64,000 nucleotides of DNA from contig NZ_JAAAML010000001.1 of assembly GCF_024105735.1 (NCBI RefSeq), positions 558,001-622,000 on the forward strand, written 5' to 3'. The notes under the pieces were generated by a model, which worked only from the letters and a program-made list of their open reading frames with translations, did no database searches and had not been told where the DNA came from. Shown piece by piece: positions 44,003 to 54,134 of the stretch. How positions within the stretch are numbered: position 1 is the first letter of the stretch; every line of letters begins with the position of its first letter. The position numbers and the translations under genes are program-made. Source of the DNA: Parahoeflea alexandrii. GTDB taxonomy: Bacteria > Pseudomonadota > Alphaproteobacteria > Rhizobiales > Rhizobiaceae.

Positions 44003-45871
44003 ATGATTTTCAAACCGTTGCTTGACCTTTTCGAAGGCTGGATCGATCCGTTTATCCGGCGTTCGACCTACCGGCCTCCCAATTCGACCCGCAAGTTTCT
44101 GTGGCATTACGTCGGTCAGGCGAAGGGTGCGTTTGCTGCAATGCTGGCGCTTGGCGGCCTGGTGGCGCTGCTTGAGGCGGCGCTGTTCTATTTCGTCGGC
44201 CAGCTGGTCGATGTTCTCGATGTCTCAGAGCCCGCCGCCGGCTGGGACGGTCTGATCGGCGAGCACGGCGCGACGCTGGCCTTCATGCTGTTTGTGGTGG
44301 TCATTGCGCGGTTCGCGGTGGTGACAATCGCCGCGCTGGTCGAGGAACAGGCGGTGGTGCCCGGGTTCTTCAACCTGGTGCGCTGGCAAGCCTACTCGCA
44401 TGTGTCACGCCAGAACCTCGCCTTCTTCCAGAACGATTTCGCCGGCCGCATCGTCACCAAGGTGTGGTCTGCCGGGCAAGCGACCGGTGACTTCATGGTG
44501 TCGCTGCTGCAGGTGGTCTGGTTCATCATGATCTACACCGTTACCACCATGGCGCTGGTGGCGCAGCTCGACTGGCGGCTGTCGGCGCTGGTGCTGATCT
44601 GGATCGTGGTCTTCGGCTTGCTGGCGCGGTACTTCGTGCCGAGGATCCGCCGCCATGCCAGGGCCAGCGCGGAAGCCTCTGCAATGCTGACCGGCCGCAT
44701 CACCGACAGCTACTCCAACATCCAGACACTCAAACTCTATGCCCGGGACGCGGACAATGACCGCTACATCCGCGAAGGCTTCGACCAGTTCATTGCCACG
44801 ATCATGCCGTTTACACGGCATCTGACCGGCGTCCGTGCGTCGCTGGCGGCGCTTTCCGGCATCATGATCGCCGTGATCGCGGCTTTCGCGATCGATCTCT
44901 GGCTGGCTGGAGCGATCTCGGTGGGCTCGGTGGCGTTCACCCTGTCGCTGGTCTTGCGGCTCAACATGCTGCTGGGACGGATGATGACCCAGCTCAACGG
45001 GCTGATGCGCAATCTCGGCACGTTGCAGAACTCGGCCGAGATGGTGGCGCGGCCGATCGGTCTGCCGGACCGGGACGAGGCGGGCGAGCTTGTGGTCGAG
45101 AAGGCGGAAATCCGGTTCGACCGGGCAAGCTTCGGCTACCATGCCGACCGGCCGGTGATCGACGATCTGTCACTGACGATTGCACCGGGCGAAAAGATCG
45201 GGATTGTCGGCCGTTCCGGGGCCGGAAAGTCGACCTTCGTCAATCTGCTGTTGAGGTTTTATGATCTCCAATCGGGCCGGATCGAGATCGATGGCCAGGA
45301 CATCGCGGCGGTGAAGCAGGAATCGCTGCGCCATTCGATCGGCATGGTGACACAGGATACCTCGCTGCTGCACCGATCGATTCGCGAAAACATCGTGTTC
45401 GGGCGTCCCGACGCCGATGATGACGAGATCCTGGAGGCGGCACGGCGGGCAGAGGCGCTGGATTTCATCAAGGACCTGTCGGACCAGCGCGGACGCAAGG
45501 GGCTTGATGCCCATGTGGGAGACCGCGGCGTCAAACTGTCCGGCGGCCAGCGGCAGCGAATCGCGATTGCCCGGGTAATGCTGAAGAATGCACCGATCCT
45601 GGTGCTCGACGAGGCGACATCGGCGCTCGATTCCGAGGTGGAGGCGGCGATCCAGGAAAACCTGGATGAATTGATGGACGGCAAGACGGTGATCGCCATC
45701 GCGCACCGGCTGTCGACGATCGCGCGGATGGACCGTCTGGTGGTCATGGATCATGGCCGGATTCTCGAAACCGGGACCCATGCGGAATTGATCGCGCGCG
45801 GCGGGCTTTACGCCGAATTGTGGGCGCGGCAGTCGGGCGGTTTCATCGGCGTGGATGAGGCTGCTGAATAG
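44003..45871 (+). CDS. ABC exporter, half-transporter (second of two)
   Basis: A 622-residue paralogue of the preceding protein, with the same order: membrane domain (about 30-325), then ATPase with GRSGAGKST, LSGGQRQRIAIA and ILVLDEATSALD. Both partners keep full catalytic motifs, so neither ATP site is clearly degenerate; the pair could work as a heterodimer or as two homodimers. The gene lies just upstream of petABC, a placement I recall in other Rhizobiales. Confidence 0.93.
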   Translation: MIFKPLLDLFEGWIDPFIRRSTYRPPNSTRKFLWHYVGQAKGAFAAMLALGGLVALLEAALFYFVGQLVDVLDVSEPAAGWDGLIGEHGATLAFMLFVVVIARFAVVTIAALVEEQAVVPGFFNLVRWQAYSHVSRQNLAFFQNDFAGRIVTKVWSAGQATGDFMVSLLQVVWFIMIYTVTTMALVAQLDWRLSALVLIWIVVFGLLARYFVPRIRRHARASAEASAMLTGRITDSYSNIQTLKLYARDADNDRYIREGFDQFIATIMPFTRHLTGVRASLAALSGIMIAVIAAFAIDLWLAGAISVGSVAFTLSLVLRLNMLLGRMMTQLNGLMRNLGTLQNSAEMVARPIGLPDRDEAGELVVEKAEIRFDRASFGYHADRPVIDDLSLTIAPGEKIGIVGRSGAGKSTFVNLLLRFYDLQSGRIEIDGQDIAAVKQESLRHSIGMVTQDTSLLHRSIRENIVFGRPDADDDEILEAARRAEALDFIKDLSDQRGRKGLDAHVGDRGVKLSGGQRQRIAIARVMLKNAPILVLDEATSALDSEVEAAIQENLDELMDGKTVIAIAHRLSTIARMDRLVVMDHGRILETGTHAELIARGGLYAELWARQSGGFIGVDEAAE

Positions 45872-45975
45872 TTGGTCTAATTTCTCCGCGACATTGTGCC
45901 CTTCTGGCCTCGTGCGGTCTGGACTTTAACTTCTATCCCGCATAGAAACCGCGCGATTGACAGAATTCCGCCGCA

Positions 45976-46004
45976 TTGTCGGCACTGGCCGAATCTGCCT
46001 ATAG
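45976..46004 (+). promoter_or_regulatory. Candidate petABC promoter
   Basis: TTGTCG (45976-45981) and CTATAG (45999-46004), separated by 17 bases, match the alphaproteobacterial housekeeping form. They lie 75 bases before petA and would drive the three-gene operon. Confidence 0.45.
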
Positions 46005-46078
46005 CGGATCAGCCTTACATGCATGGCGCATTGGGGTGGAATGTTTGTCCAGACGCAGCTTGAAGAGGACGTTGAGCC

Positions 46079-46657
46079 GTGAGTGAGCCAATGACACAAA
46101 GCGAAGGCGCGGGCGAACCCACCCGCCGCGATTTTCTTTACATCGCCACCGGGATGGCAGGCGTGGTCGGCGTCGGCAGTTTCGCCTGGCCGTTCATCGA
46201 CCAGATGAACCCAGACGCCTCGACGCTGGCGCTGGCCTCGATCGAGGTCAATGTCGAAGCCCTCGAGCCTGGCATGTCGCTGACAGTCAAATGGCGCGGC
46301 AAGCCGGTGTTCATCCGCAACCGCACCGACGAGGAAGTGGCGGAAGCCCAGGCTGTCGCCCTTGACGACCTCAAGGATCCGATCGCGCGCAATGCCAACG
46401 TTGCTGACGGTTCGGCGGCAACCGACATTGATCGCTCGGCGGGCGAGGGCAAGGAAAACTGGATCGTCATGATCGGCTCCTGCACCCATCTGGGTTGCGT
46501 GCCGCTCGGCCAGGCCGGCGATTTCGGCGGCTGGTTCTGCCCGTGCCACGGTTCGCACTACGACACGGCTGGCCGTATCCGCAAGGGCCCGGCCCCGACG
46601 AACCTTCCGGTTCCGCCGTTCGCCTTTGTGTCTGACAGCGTCATCAAAATCGGCTGA
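46079..46657 (+). CDS. petA: Cytochrome bc1 Rieske iron-sulfur subunit
   Basis: A 192-residue Rieske protein. A twin-arginine signal (TRRDFLY) leads into one N-terminal membrane anchor. The cluster ligands are in CTHLGC and CPCHGSHYD. It carries electrons from ubiquinol to cytochrome c1 in complex III. I used the GTG at 46079; an ATG at 46091 is an alternative. It opens the petABC operon and is 14 bases from petB. Confidence 0.95.
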   Translation: MSEPMTQSEGAGEPTRRDFLYIATGMAGVVGVGSFAWPFIDQMNPDASTLALASIEVNVEALEPGMSLTVKWRGKPVFIRNRTDEEVAEAQAVALDDLKDPIARNANVADGSAATDIDRSAGEGKENWIVMIGSCTHLGCVPLGQAGDFGGWFCPCHGSHYDTAGRIRKGPAPTNLPVPPFAFVSDSVIKIG

Positions 46658-46671
46658 GGGGGCTTTAGACC

Positions 46672-47970
46672 ATGAGCAGCGATCACTCGACTTACCAGCC
46701 CACTTCCGGATTCGGAAAGTGGATCGACTCGCGCCTGCCGCTGCCGCGGATGGTGCATGACAGTTTCGTCTCCTACCCGGTGCCGCGGAACCTCAACTAT
46801 GCCTACACGTTCGGCGGCATCCTGATGGTGATGCTGGTGGTGCAGCTTCTGACCGGCATCGTGCTGGCCATGCACTACGCGGCCGATACCGCGATCGCCT
46901 TCCAGTCGGTCGAAAAGATCATGCGTGACGTCAACTCCGGCTGGCTGCTGCGCTACATGCATGCCAACGGTGCGTCGTTCTTCTTCGTTGCGGTCTACAT
47001 CCACATCGCCCGCGGCATGTATTACGGCTCCTACAAGGCTCCCCGCGAAGTGCTCTGGATCCTCGGCGTCGTCATCCTGCTTCTGATGATGGCAACGGCG
47101 TTCATGGGCTACGTTCTGCCCTGGGGCCAGATGTCGTTCTGGGGGGCTACGGTGATCACCGGCTTCTTCACGGCGTTCCCCGGGATCGGCGAGCCGATCC
47201 AGCAGCTGCTGCTTGGCGGCTTTGCGGTGGACAACCCGACGCTCAACCGCTTCTTCTCGCTGCACTACCTGCTGCCGTTCATGATCACCGGTGTTGTGAT
47301 CCTGCACGTCTGGGCGCTGCATGTGACCGGCCAGACCAACCCGACCGGCGTTGAAGTGAAGTCGAAGACCGACACCGTGCCGTTCACGCCCTACGCGACC
47401 GTCAAGGACGCGCTGGCGCTGAGCATCTTCCTGCTCGTCTTCGCCTATTTCATCTTCTTCATGCCGAACTTCCTCGGCCATGCCGACAACTACATCCCGG
47501 CTGACCCGCTGAAGACTCCCGCGCACATCGTTCCGGAATGGTACTTCCTGCCGTTCTACGCGATCCTGCGTGCGATCACCTTCGACATCGGCCCGATCGA
47601 CTCCAAGCTTGGCGGCGTGCTTGCCATGTTCGGTTCCATCGCAGTGCTGTTCGTGCTGCCCTGGCTGGACACGTCAAAGGTTCGTTCGGCGGTCTACCGT
47701 CCCTGGTACAAGCTGTTCTTCTGGCTCTTCGTGGCCAACGCGATCTTCCTGGGATGGCTCGGCGCGAAACCGGCGGAAGGCATCTACACCCCGCTGGCGC
47801 AGATCTCGACGCTCTACTACTTCGCGTTCTTCCTGGTCATCCTGCCGGTGCTGGGGCTTATCGAAACGCCGAAGCGTCTGCCCAACTCGATCACAGAAGC
47901 CGTGCTCGCCAAAAAGGCCGGCAATGGCGGTGCTGCTCCTGCTGCAGCATCACCGGAAACCCGCGGCTGA
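46672..47970 (+). CDS. petB: Cytochrome b of the bc1 complex
   Basis: A 432-residue integral membrane cytochrome b. Two pairs of haem-ligand histidines sit in helices around [22 protein letters not shown] and the later HYLLPF and HVWALHV segments. The quinol-oxidation PEW motif is present as VPEWYFLPF. It holds both haems b and the Qo/Qi sites. The C-terminal extension past the eighth helix is Ala/Gly-rich. Second gene of petABC. Confidence 0.97.
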   Translation: MSSDHSTYQPTSGFGKWIDSRLPLPRMVHDSFVSYPVPRNLNYAYTFGGILMVMLVVQLLTGIVLAMHYAADTAIAFQSVEKIMRDVNSGWLLRYMHANGASFFFVAVYIHIARGMYYGSYKAPREVLWILGVVILLLMMATAFMGYVLPWGQMSFWGATVITGFFTAFPGIGEPIQQLLLGGFAVDNPTLNRFFSLHYLLPFMITGVVILHVWALHVTGQTNPTGVEVKSKTDTVPFTPYATVKDALALSIFLLVFAYFIFFMPNFLGHADNYIPADPLKTPAHIVPEWYFLPFYAILRAITFDIGPIDSKLGGVLAMFGSIAVLFVLPWLDTSKVRSAVYRPWYKLFFWLFVANAIFLGWLGAKPAEGIYTPLAQISTLYYFAFFLVILPVLGLIETPKRLPNSITEAVLAKKAGNGGAAPAAASPETRG

Positions 47971-47999
47971 GCGGCGCGCGACGGAAAGGAACCGAAGAC

Positions 48000-48830
48000 A
48001 TGAAAAAGCTTCTCGCAAGCATCGTTCCGGCCGCCATGGCGTTGGTCATTGGCGCGGGGTCTGCATTTGCCGCGGGCTACCCGATCAACAAGCCGCGTGA
48101 GATCGACTGGTCTTTCGCCGGGCCGTTCGGAACCTTCGACAAGGGTCAGCTGCAACGCGGTCTGAAAGTCTATGTGGAAGCCTGTTCGGCCTGTCACTCG
48201 ATGAACCTCGTGGCGTTCCGCACGCTTGAGGATCTGGGTTACTCGGAAGATCAGCTTAAGGCGCTCGCCGCAAACTACGAGGTCGAGGACGGGCCTAACG
48301 GTGAAGGTGAAATGTTCACCCGCACCGCGGTGCTGTCGGACCACTTCCCCTCACCGTTCCCCAACCAGGAAGCGGCGGCCTATGCCAACAACGGTGCCGC
48401 TCCTCCGGATTTCTCGCTTCTGGCCAAGGCTCGATATGTCGAACGCGGTTTCCCGCAGTTCGTTTTCGACATCTTCACCGGCTACAACGAGAGCGGCCCG
48501 AACTACATCTACTCCTTGCTGACCGGCTATCAGGAGCCGCCTGCGGGTGTGGAAGTTCCGGATGGTGCGCATTACAACCCGTACTTCATCGCCGGTTCGG
48601 CACTGGCCATGGCGCAGCCGATCTACGACGAACAGGTGGCCTATGATGACGGTTCGCCGGAAACGGTCGACCAGTATGCCAAGGACGTTTCTGCATTCCT
48701 GATGTGGGCCGCGGAGCCGCACATGGAGGAGCGCAAGCAGACCGGTTTCATGGTCATCATCTTCCTGGCAATCTTCGCATCGCTGCTGTTCCTGACCAAG
48801 AAGTCGGTGTTTGCCAGCAAGGAACACTGA
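48000..48830 (+). CDS. petC: Cytochrome c1 of the bc1 complex
   Basis: A 276-residue cytochrome c1. The signal peptide ends near AFAAGY. The haem motif is CSACH (residues around 62-66), and the methionine ligand region is LAMAQP. One C-terminal transmembrane helix ([14 protein letters not shown]) anchors it. It passes electrons to soluble cytochrome c. Last gene of the petABC operon, followed by a terminator. Confidence 0.96.
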   Translation: MKKLLASIVPAAMALVIGAGSAFAAGYPINKPREIDWSFAGPFGTFDKGQLQRGLKVYVEACSACHSMNLVAFRTLEDLGYSEDQLKALAANYEVEDGPNGEGEMFTRTAVLSDHFPSPFPNQEAAAYANNGAAPPDFSLLAKARYVERGFPQFVFDIFTGYNESGPNYIYSLLTGYQEPPAGVEVPDGAHYNPYFIAGSALAMAQPIYDEQVAYDDGSPETVDQYAKDVSAFLMWAAEPHMEERKQTGFMVIIFLAIFASLLFLTKKSVFASKEH

Positions 48831-48858
48831 GACCGCCATCGGTCCTGAGTTGAGAGAG

Positions 48859-48880
48859 CGCCGCCTGCGGGCGGCGTTTT
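48859..48880 (+). terminator. Terminator after petC
   Basis: A 7-bp stem CGCCGCC/GGCGGCG with a short loop, followed by TTTT. It ends the petABC transcript. Confidence 0.85.
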
Positions 48881-49038
48881 CGTGTCCGCAATCTGCTTTT
48901 GCCAGCAGTCGACCCGGATCAATCTCGCGTCGGTTGAGTTCAGGCACGCATTGGGAGCGCTTCCGCCCCGGGTGCCGCAAATGCTGCTTGCACAGCAACC
49001 GGACCCCATGCACATTGCCCCCAGACCCTGGAGCCATC

Positions 49039-49581
49039 ATGTCTGACCTTGAAAACGCACTCCGCGCTTCCATCCGCACCATCAAGGATTATCCGAAGCC
49101 GGGGATCCTGTTTCGCGATATAACCACCCTGCTGGGGGAGCCGCGGGCGTTCCGGCGGTCGGTAGACGAACTGGTGCATCCCTATTCGGGGCTCAGGGTC
49201 TCGAAGATTGCGGGCATCGAGGCGCGAGGCTTCATTCTCGGCGGTGCGATGGCACACCAGTTGTCAGCCGGGTTCGTGCCGATCCGCAAGAAGGGGAAAC
49301 TGCCCCACCACACGGTCCGGGTGGCTTACAGCCTCGAGTACGGCGTCGACGAGATGGAGATGCATACCGATGCGGTGGCAGAGGGCGAGAGCGTCATCCT
49401 GGTTGACGACCTGATCGCCACCGGGGGCACGGCGGAAGGCGCGGTCAAGCTGTTGCGCCAGATGGGCGCCAATATCGTTGCGGCCTGCTTCGTCATCGAC
49501 CTGCCCGATCTTGGCGGCCGCAAGAAACTCGAGGATCTCGGCGTCCAGGTGCGCACGCTGGTTTCCTACGAAGGCCACTGA
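49039..49581 (+). CDS. apt: Adenine phosphoribosyltransferase
   Basis: A 180-residue type I phosphoribosyltransferase. The PRPP-binding motif is [16 protein letters not shown], and the N-terminal region has [16 protein letters not shown]. It salvages adenine to AMP. I took the MSDLENAL start; the open frame runs further upstream through a non-coding stretch. The petC-apt neighbourhood is a familiar rhizobial gene order. Confidence 0.95.
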   Translation: MSDLENALRASIRTIKDYPKPGILFRDITTLLGEPRAFRRSVDELVHPYSGLRVSKIAGIEARGFILGGAMAHQLSAGFVPIRKKGKLPHHTVRVAYSLEYGVDEMEMHTDAVAEGESVILVDDLIATGGTAEGAVKLLRQMGANIVAACFVIDLPDLGGRKKLEDLGVQVRTLVSYEGH

Positions 49582-49644
49582 GATGCATGTTCGCTCCGGC
49601 TACACAGCACCGGAGCAGGTTTGCGGCAGGTTCTCCCGCAAGTT

Positions 49645-50136
49645 CTAGACGTCCGGCTGCTCGGCCTCGGGCAGCCGGACGAGGGCGGCAGAATCGAAGC
49701 TCATCACAAGTTCCCCCGATTGATTGCGTGCTTCGGCGGTCAGTTCGAGGATCGACCAGCCTGGCCGCGAATTGAGCGGGCGTGTGCCCCGGATCGTGCT
49801 TGAGTAGAAGATCTCATCACCAGCATAAACCGGCTTGAACCATCTGAGATTGCGGATGCCGGGCGAGGGGCCGTATTCCGGCCTGTCCCGTCCTGCTGCC
49901 TTGTCATCGCGTGCTTCCTCCCGGCCTGCGGCCAGGTTGAGCTTCATCCATGTTGCCGCAGTCTGCCAACCGGATGCGCACAGCCCGCCAAACACGCTGT
50001 CGCGGGCAGCCTCGGCATCGACGTGAAAGCGTTGCGGATCGAATTGGCGGGCGAACGCAATGATGGACTCGGCGGTGAAGACATAGCTGCCCAGCTCCCG
50101 GCGGTCGCCGGGCACGAAATACCGGTCTTTTGTCAT
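49645..50136 (-). CDS. MaoC-like hydratase
   Basis: A 163-residue hot-dog-fold protein of the MaoC type. The hydratase-like site is visible in FDPQRFHVDAEAA (Asp and His) followed by FGGLCASGW. Such proteins hydrate trans-2-enoyl-CoA or related acyl-CoA thioesters. It overlaps a second MaoC gene by four bases, so the two are coupled and may act as a heterodimer or as successive enzymes. Substrate unknown. Confidence 0.85.
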   Translation of the reverse strand: MTKDRYFVPGDRRELGSYVFTAESIIAFARQFDPQRFHVDAEAARDSVFGGLCASGWQTAATWMKLNLAAGREEARDDKAAGRDRPEYGPSPGIRNLRWFKPVYAGDEIFYSSTIRGTRPLNSRPGWSILELTAEARNQSGELVMSFDSAALVRLPEAEQPDV

Positions 50137-50606
50137 GCGTTGGTGCTCCCGGGATCTCTCAGGCGTATCATGACGGGATTTTCCGATTCCAGAACTGTAT
50201 CGCCTTTCTGGTTGCGCAGTTCATGCCTCAGGCTGACAATCCCGATACCGGGTCGGGACTGTGAAACCCGGCTGTCGAGCACACGGGTTTCTCCTGAGAG
50301 GACATCACCCGCCAGAACCGGCTTCTTCCATTTTACGTAGTCCACTCCCGGTGCACCTTCGGCGGCGGTGCGGAGCAGGTAGGAGTCCGTCATCATTCGC
50401 ATCATCATCGCACAGCTGTGCCAGCCCGAGGCCGCCAGACCGCCAAGGATGGATTGCCGTCCGGCCTCGGCATCGAGATGCATGGGCTGCGCGTCATACT
50501 CCATCGCAAAGGCGATGATTTCATCGGCGGTGACATGTTTGGGGCCGAGCGGGAACGTGGTTCCGGGCGGCATGTCCTCGAAATGGAGAAGACTATCGTC
50601 TGGCAT
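50133..50606 (-). CDS. MaoC-like hydratase
   Basis: A 157-residue MaoC hot-dog protein, paralogous to its neighbour. The catalytic pair lies in YDAQPMHLDAEAG, followed by LGGLAASGW. I took the ATG giving MPDDSLLHF; an ATG 12 codons upstream would lengthen it slightly. The two MaoC genes form an operon with this one first. Confidence 0.85.
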   Translation of the reverse strand: MPDDSLLHFEDMPPGTTFPLGPKHVTADEIIAFAMEYDAQPMHLDAEAGRQSILGGLAASGWHSCAMMMRMMTDSYLLRTAAEGAPGVDYVKWKKPVLAGDVLSGETRVLDSRVSQSRPGIGIVSLRHELRNQKGDTVLESENPVMIRLRDPGSTNA

Positions 50607-50840
50607 GGAATGGATCGCTTCCTGATTGTCGGTCGAGGGCAACCTAGTCGATTTCTTTTAGGTGTGAAAGGTTTGCGGCGGCGGCATGGTCAAATTGAAG
50701 GCAGTCGCAAGACAAGCCGGAGGCGGGCCCTCGGGGCGCCGAATTCGTCAATTGATCGGTGTCAAAGCATCTGGTTACAAATATGATATTCAGCATGTGT
50801 TCCGGCAATGTGCCCGGTCATGGGAATGGGAGTTTCGGAA

Positions 50841-51047
50841 ATGTTCAAGAACAATGTTGGCGGTCTCGACCGCGGGGTTCGCATTATCGCCGGCCTGGTG
50901 TTGCTGGCCCTGTTTTTCATCTATCCGGATGCCTCGTGGCGCTATTTCGCTCTGATCGGCGTCATTCCGCTGTTTACCGGCCTGTTCGGCACCTGCCCGC
51001 TCTATTCGATCATCGGGCTGTCGACCTGTCCGGTCAAGAAGGCCTAG
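50841..51047 (+). CDS. DUF2892 family membrane protein
   Basis: A 68-residue protein with a two-helix DUF2892 fold: NVGGLDRGVRIIAGL, then LIGVIPLFTGLFGTCPLYSI. The paired Cys residues near the second helix (FGTCPLY, LSTCPV) are typical. Such domains also occur fused to rhodaneses. Role unknown. I chose the ATG at 50841 because it starts at the conserved MFKNNVGG. Confidence 0.85.
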   Translation: MFKNNVGGLDRGVRIIAGLVLLALFFIYPDASWRYFALIGVIPLFTGLFGTCPLYSIIGLSTCPVKKA

Positions 51048-51085
51048 GCAGAGGGTTGTCGGGGTCCGCAGCCGCGATACGCTGA

Positions 51086-51730
51086 TCAGATCGCGGCTGT
51101 CTGACCGAGTGCGGCGAAGTGATCGCTGTGTCCACCGAGCAGCACAAACCAGACATAGGGAACCGCGTAGCTGACCACGGCCAAGCCGAGGAGCGCGCGG
51201 ACCAGCCTGCCCGTGAAACGGCGCCAGAGGATGATGATCAGCATCAGTCCCAGACCGAGTTCGAGCAGCGCAACGATGTTCCCGTAATGCCGCGGATCCC
51301 AGTAGGAGACCGGCGAGACAAAGCGCCATTCGGTGAGCGGGACGAAATGTGCGTGTCCGTCATCGACATGGAAAGGCAGATCACCGAGCAGGTGCGTGAT
51401 CGCCGCAAGCGCAAACAGCATCAGGGCCGATGACAGAAGGTTCGAGGTGGGTGGGTCCCTGGGCAGCATCCAGCCTGCCAGCAGGATCACGCCGAACAAT
51501 GGCAGGGAATTCATCCAGTCTATCGCGGTCAGCCAGGGCGGGTTGAAATACCAGTCCGACCAGACTTCCGATTCCGGCGTGCCGATCAGCTTGGACCAGG
51601 CGAACATCACGAAAATCACGGCGTCGGGAAGCAGCGCGCCGCAGATGACGGCCGCATTGCGCAGCCGGTTTTCGCGCCCCGGCCGGGCAAACAATGCAGA
51701 AGCGAGCAGCAGATGCGTCTGGGTGTTCAT
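51086..51730 (-). CDS. Putative integral membrane protein (YdjM/DUF457-like)
   Basis: A 214-residue membrane protein with four to five helices. It opens with MNTQTHLLLASALF and has HLLGDLPFHVDDGHAHFVPLT, a His/Asp-rich set resembling the YdjM/DUF457 metal-dependent-hydrolase group. Function unknown. Convergent with the DUF2892 gene. Confidence 0.72.
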   Translation of the reverse strand: MNTQTHLLLASALFARPGRENRLRNAAVICGALLPDAVIFVMFAWSKLIGTPESEVWSDWYFNPPWLTAIDWMNSLPLFGVILLAGWMLPRDPPTSNLLSSALMLFALAAITHLLGDLPFHVDDGHAHFVPLTEWRFVSPVSYWDPRHYGNIVALLELGLGLMLIIILWRRFTGRLVRALLGLAVVSYAVPYVWFVLLGGHSDHFAALGQTAAI

Positions 51731-51851
51731 GGCCTGACACTGCACCTGCGGACGCCACTGCGCAAGGCGGCGATCCGGGGGCATTGGTCCAATTCCGCAC
51801 GGGACACGCCAGTGTCCTGCCTTTGCGGGGTCTTCCGAGGCGGATCAGCCC

Positions 51852-52955
51852 TCAGGTGTTGAAGCGGAAATGGATGACGTCGCCGTCCTGGACCACGTAT
51901 TCCTTGCCCTCGTCGCGGGCCTTGCCTGCTTCCTTGGCCGGGACTTCGCCACCGAGCGCGACATAGTCGTCATAGGCGATGGTAAAGGCGCGAATGAAGC
52001 CGCGTTCAAAGTCGGTGTGAATGACGCCGGCGGCCGCGGGCGCCTTTGTGCCGCGCTCGATCGTCCAGGCGCGGGTTTCCTTGGGACCGACGGTGAAATA
52101 GGTGATCAGGTCGAGAAGCTGGTAGCCGGCGCGGATCAGCCGGTCGAGGCCCGCCTCGTCGAGGCCGAGGGCCGAGAGGAATTCCCTGGCTTCCTCGTCA
52201 GGCAGCTGCGCGACCTCGGATTCGATGGCCGCGGAAATGACGATGCTTTCGGCGCCCTGTTCGGCCGCCATCTTTGCCACCGCTTCGGTGTGCGCATTGC
52301 CGGTCGCGGCATCTTCCTCGGAGACGTTGCAGACATAGAGCACCGGGTGCGAAGTCAGCAGGTTGAGCCCGTGCAGGATGGCCAGGTCCTCGGCCGCGAG
52401 CGACTTCAGCATCGTGCGGACCGGCTTGCCGTCCTGAAGCAGCTTCAGCGAGGCTTCCATCATCGGCAGGACGGTCAGCGACTCCTTGTCCTTGGCGGCG
52501 GCGCGCTTTCGGGTCTGATCGGTACGGCGCTCGAGGCTTTCGAGGTCGGCGATCATCAGTTCGGTCTCGATGGTCTCGGCGTCGCCGACGGGATTGATCC
52601 GGCCCTCGACATGGGTGATGTCGTCATCCTCGAAACATCTTAGCACGTGCACGATGGCGTCGACTTCGCGGATGTTGGCGAGGAACTTGTTGCCAAGGCC
52701 TTCGCCCTTGGAGGCACCGCGCACCAGGCCGGCAATATCGACGAAGGAGATGCGGGTCGGGATGATCTCCTTGGAGCCGGCAATCGAGGCGAGCTTCTGC
52801 ATGCGCGGATCGGGCACGGCGACTTCGCCGGTGTTGGGCTCGATGGTGCAGAACGGATAGTTCGCAGCCTGCGCGGCGGCCGTGCGCGTCAGCGCGTTGA
52901 ACAGTGTGGACTTGCCGACATTGGGCAGCCCGACGATGCCGCATTTGAAACCCAT
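51852..52955 (-). CDS. ychF: Ribosome-binding ATPase YchF
   Basis: A 367-residue Obg-family P-loop protein. P-loop GLPNVGKST, switch region, [14 protein letters not shown] (G3), a coiled-coil insertion, and a C-terminal TGS domain. Despite its G-protein fold, YchF hydrolyses ATP and binds ribosomes; it is linked to oxidative-stress responses. The pth gene is often its neighbour but lies about 3.1 kb away here. Confidence 0.96.
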   Translation of the reverse strand: MGFKCGIVGLPNVGKSTLFNALTRTAAAQAANYPFCTIEPNTGEVAVPDPRMQKLASIAGSKEIIPTRISFVDIAGLVRGASKGEGLGNKFLANIREVDAIVHVLRCFEDDDITHVEGRINPVGDAETIETELMIADLESLERRTDQTRKRAAAKDKESLTVLPMMEASLKLLQDGKPVRTMLKSLAAEDLAILHGLNLLTSHPVLYVCNVSEEDAATGNAHTEAVAKMAAEQGAESIVISAAIESEVAQLPDEEAREFLSALGLDEAGLDRLIRAGYQLLDLITYFTVGPKETRAWTIERGTKAPAAAGVIHTDFERGFIRAFTIAYDDYVALGGEVPAKEAGKARDEGKEYVVQDGDVIHFRFNT

Positions 52956-53068
52956 GGAATTGGTGTCCTTAAAGGTGATACTTGCGGGCTTTGTATGGAT
53001 GTGGCGTGCCGCGTCAAGGGGTGATCGGCCGGGCAGGGTATGCGGGCAGCGGATTGTTTGACGTCGCG

Positions 53069-53974
53069 CTAGAGGGAGCGACTTTCAGATGCCGCCGCCG
53101 CGCGGAAGACATCGTTGCGCGGCGGCGCTCCGAACTTGCGGGAATACTCGCGGCTGAATTGGGTGGCGCTCTCGTAGCCGACCTCGAAGGCCGCCGAGGA
53201 AACGGACAGCCCGTCCATCGACAGCAGCCGGCGCGCCTCCATCAGTCTGAGTTCTTTCTGGTACTGCAGCGGCGTGGTTCCGGTGACGTGCCTGAAATGC
53301 TCGTGAAAGGATGACGGGCTCATGCCGGCCTCCGCGGCGAGGCTGGCGACAGCCAGTGGCGCGCGATAGCCGGACCGGATCCGGCCTATGGCGCGCGATA
53401 TCCGGCTGGCATGGCTGTCACGCTGCATCAGCTGCCGCAGCATGCCGCCGTGGCTGGCCGTCAGCAGCCGGAAATGGATTTCCCTGAGGATCAGGGGCTG
53501 CATCACCTTTGCTTCCAGCGGATCCCGGGCAAGGGCGAAATACCGCGCTATCGCCTCGATGATCCTGCCGTCGGTTGCGTTGGCGGTGAGCGTGCTCGCC
53601 TGCCGCCGGTCCAGCACCGTTTCGCCGACCTCATCGCAAAGGCTCTGGATGATGGCGATGTCCAGGGCCACGATGATTGCGAGATAGGGGTGTTGCGCGC
53701 TGGCCTCGGTGACGCGCGCCATGACCGGGACGTCGTGACTGACGATCAGCGATTGCCCGGCGCCAAAGCCAAGTGTCCTGTCACCGCACGTCACTTCCTT
53801 GCAGCCCTGCAGGTTCAGGCAGATCACCGGATTGTAGACCGTCGCCTCGAACGGGCTTGGCCTGGTCTGGCGGTGGACGAACAGGCCGGCGATACCTGTT
53901 TCGCAACCCTTCACGGTTTCAGCATGTTCGCCCGCGAAGTGATCAACGCTTCGGGCCAGCTCCTGCAGTGTCAT
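53069..53974 (-). CDS. AraC family transcriptional regulator
   Basis: A 301-residue regulator. The N-terminal half (about 15-170) is an AraC_N-type sensing domain with FEATVYNPVICLNLQG. The C-terminal ~100 residues hold two helix-turn-helix units (LAVASLAAEAGMSPSSFHEHFR and VSSAAFEVGYESATQFSREY). The AAAGGAAGG ribosome binding site fixes the ATG at 53974. It is divergent from the SDR gene and probably regulates it. Confidence 0.92.
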   Translation of the reverse strand: MTLQELARSVDHFAGEHAETVKGCETGIAGLFVHRQTRPSPFEATVYNPVICLNLQGCKEVTCGDRTLGFGAGQSLIVSHDVPVMARVTEASAQHPYLAIIVALDIAIIQSLCDEVGETVLDRRQASTLTANATDGRIIEAIARYFALARDPLEAKVMQPLILREIHFRLLTASHGGMLRQLMQRDSHASRISRAIGRIRSGYRAPLAVASLAAEAGMSPSSFHEHFRHVTGTTPLQYQKELRLMEARRLLSMDGLSVSSAAFEVGYESATQFSREYSRKFGAPPRNDVFRAAAASESRSL

Positions 53975-54134
53975 GGGACCTTCCTTTCGACCTTCAGGGA
54001 TATGCCCTTCGGTCAGATGCGTCACGCCCGGAATCAGACTTTCGGAGGATCGGGCAGATCTCACGGAGGATCCGGCAGGCCGGGTGGCGGTGCAGCGGCT
54101 AGCTTGCGGTCACCTCAAACCCATGGAGAAGATC

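Noticed and set aside
49593-49616. Hairpin GCTCCGG/CCGGAGC after apt
   Set aside because: The stem is short (7 bp) with no T run following, so it is not convincing as a terminator.
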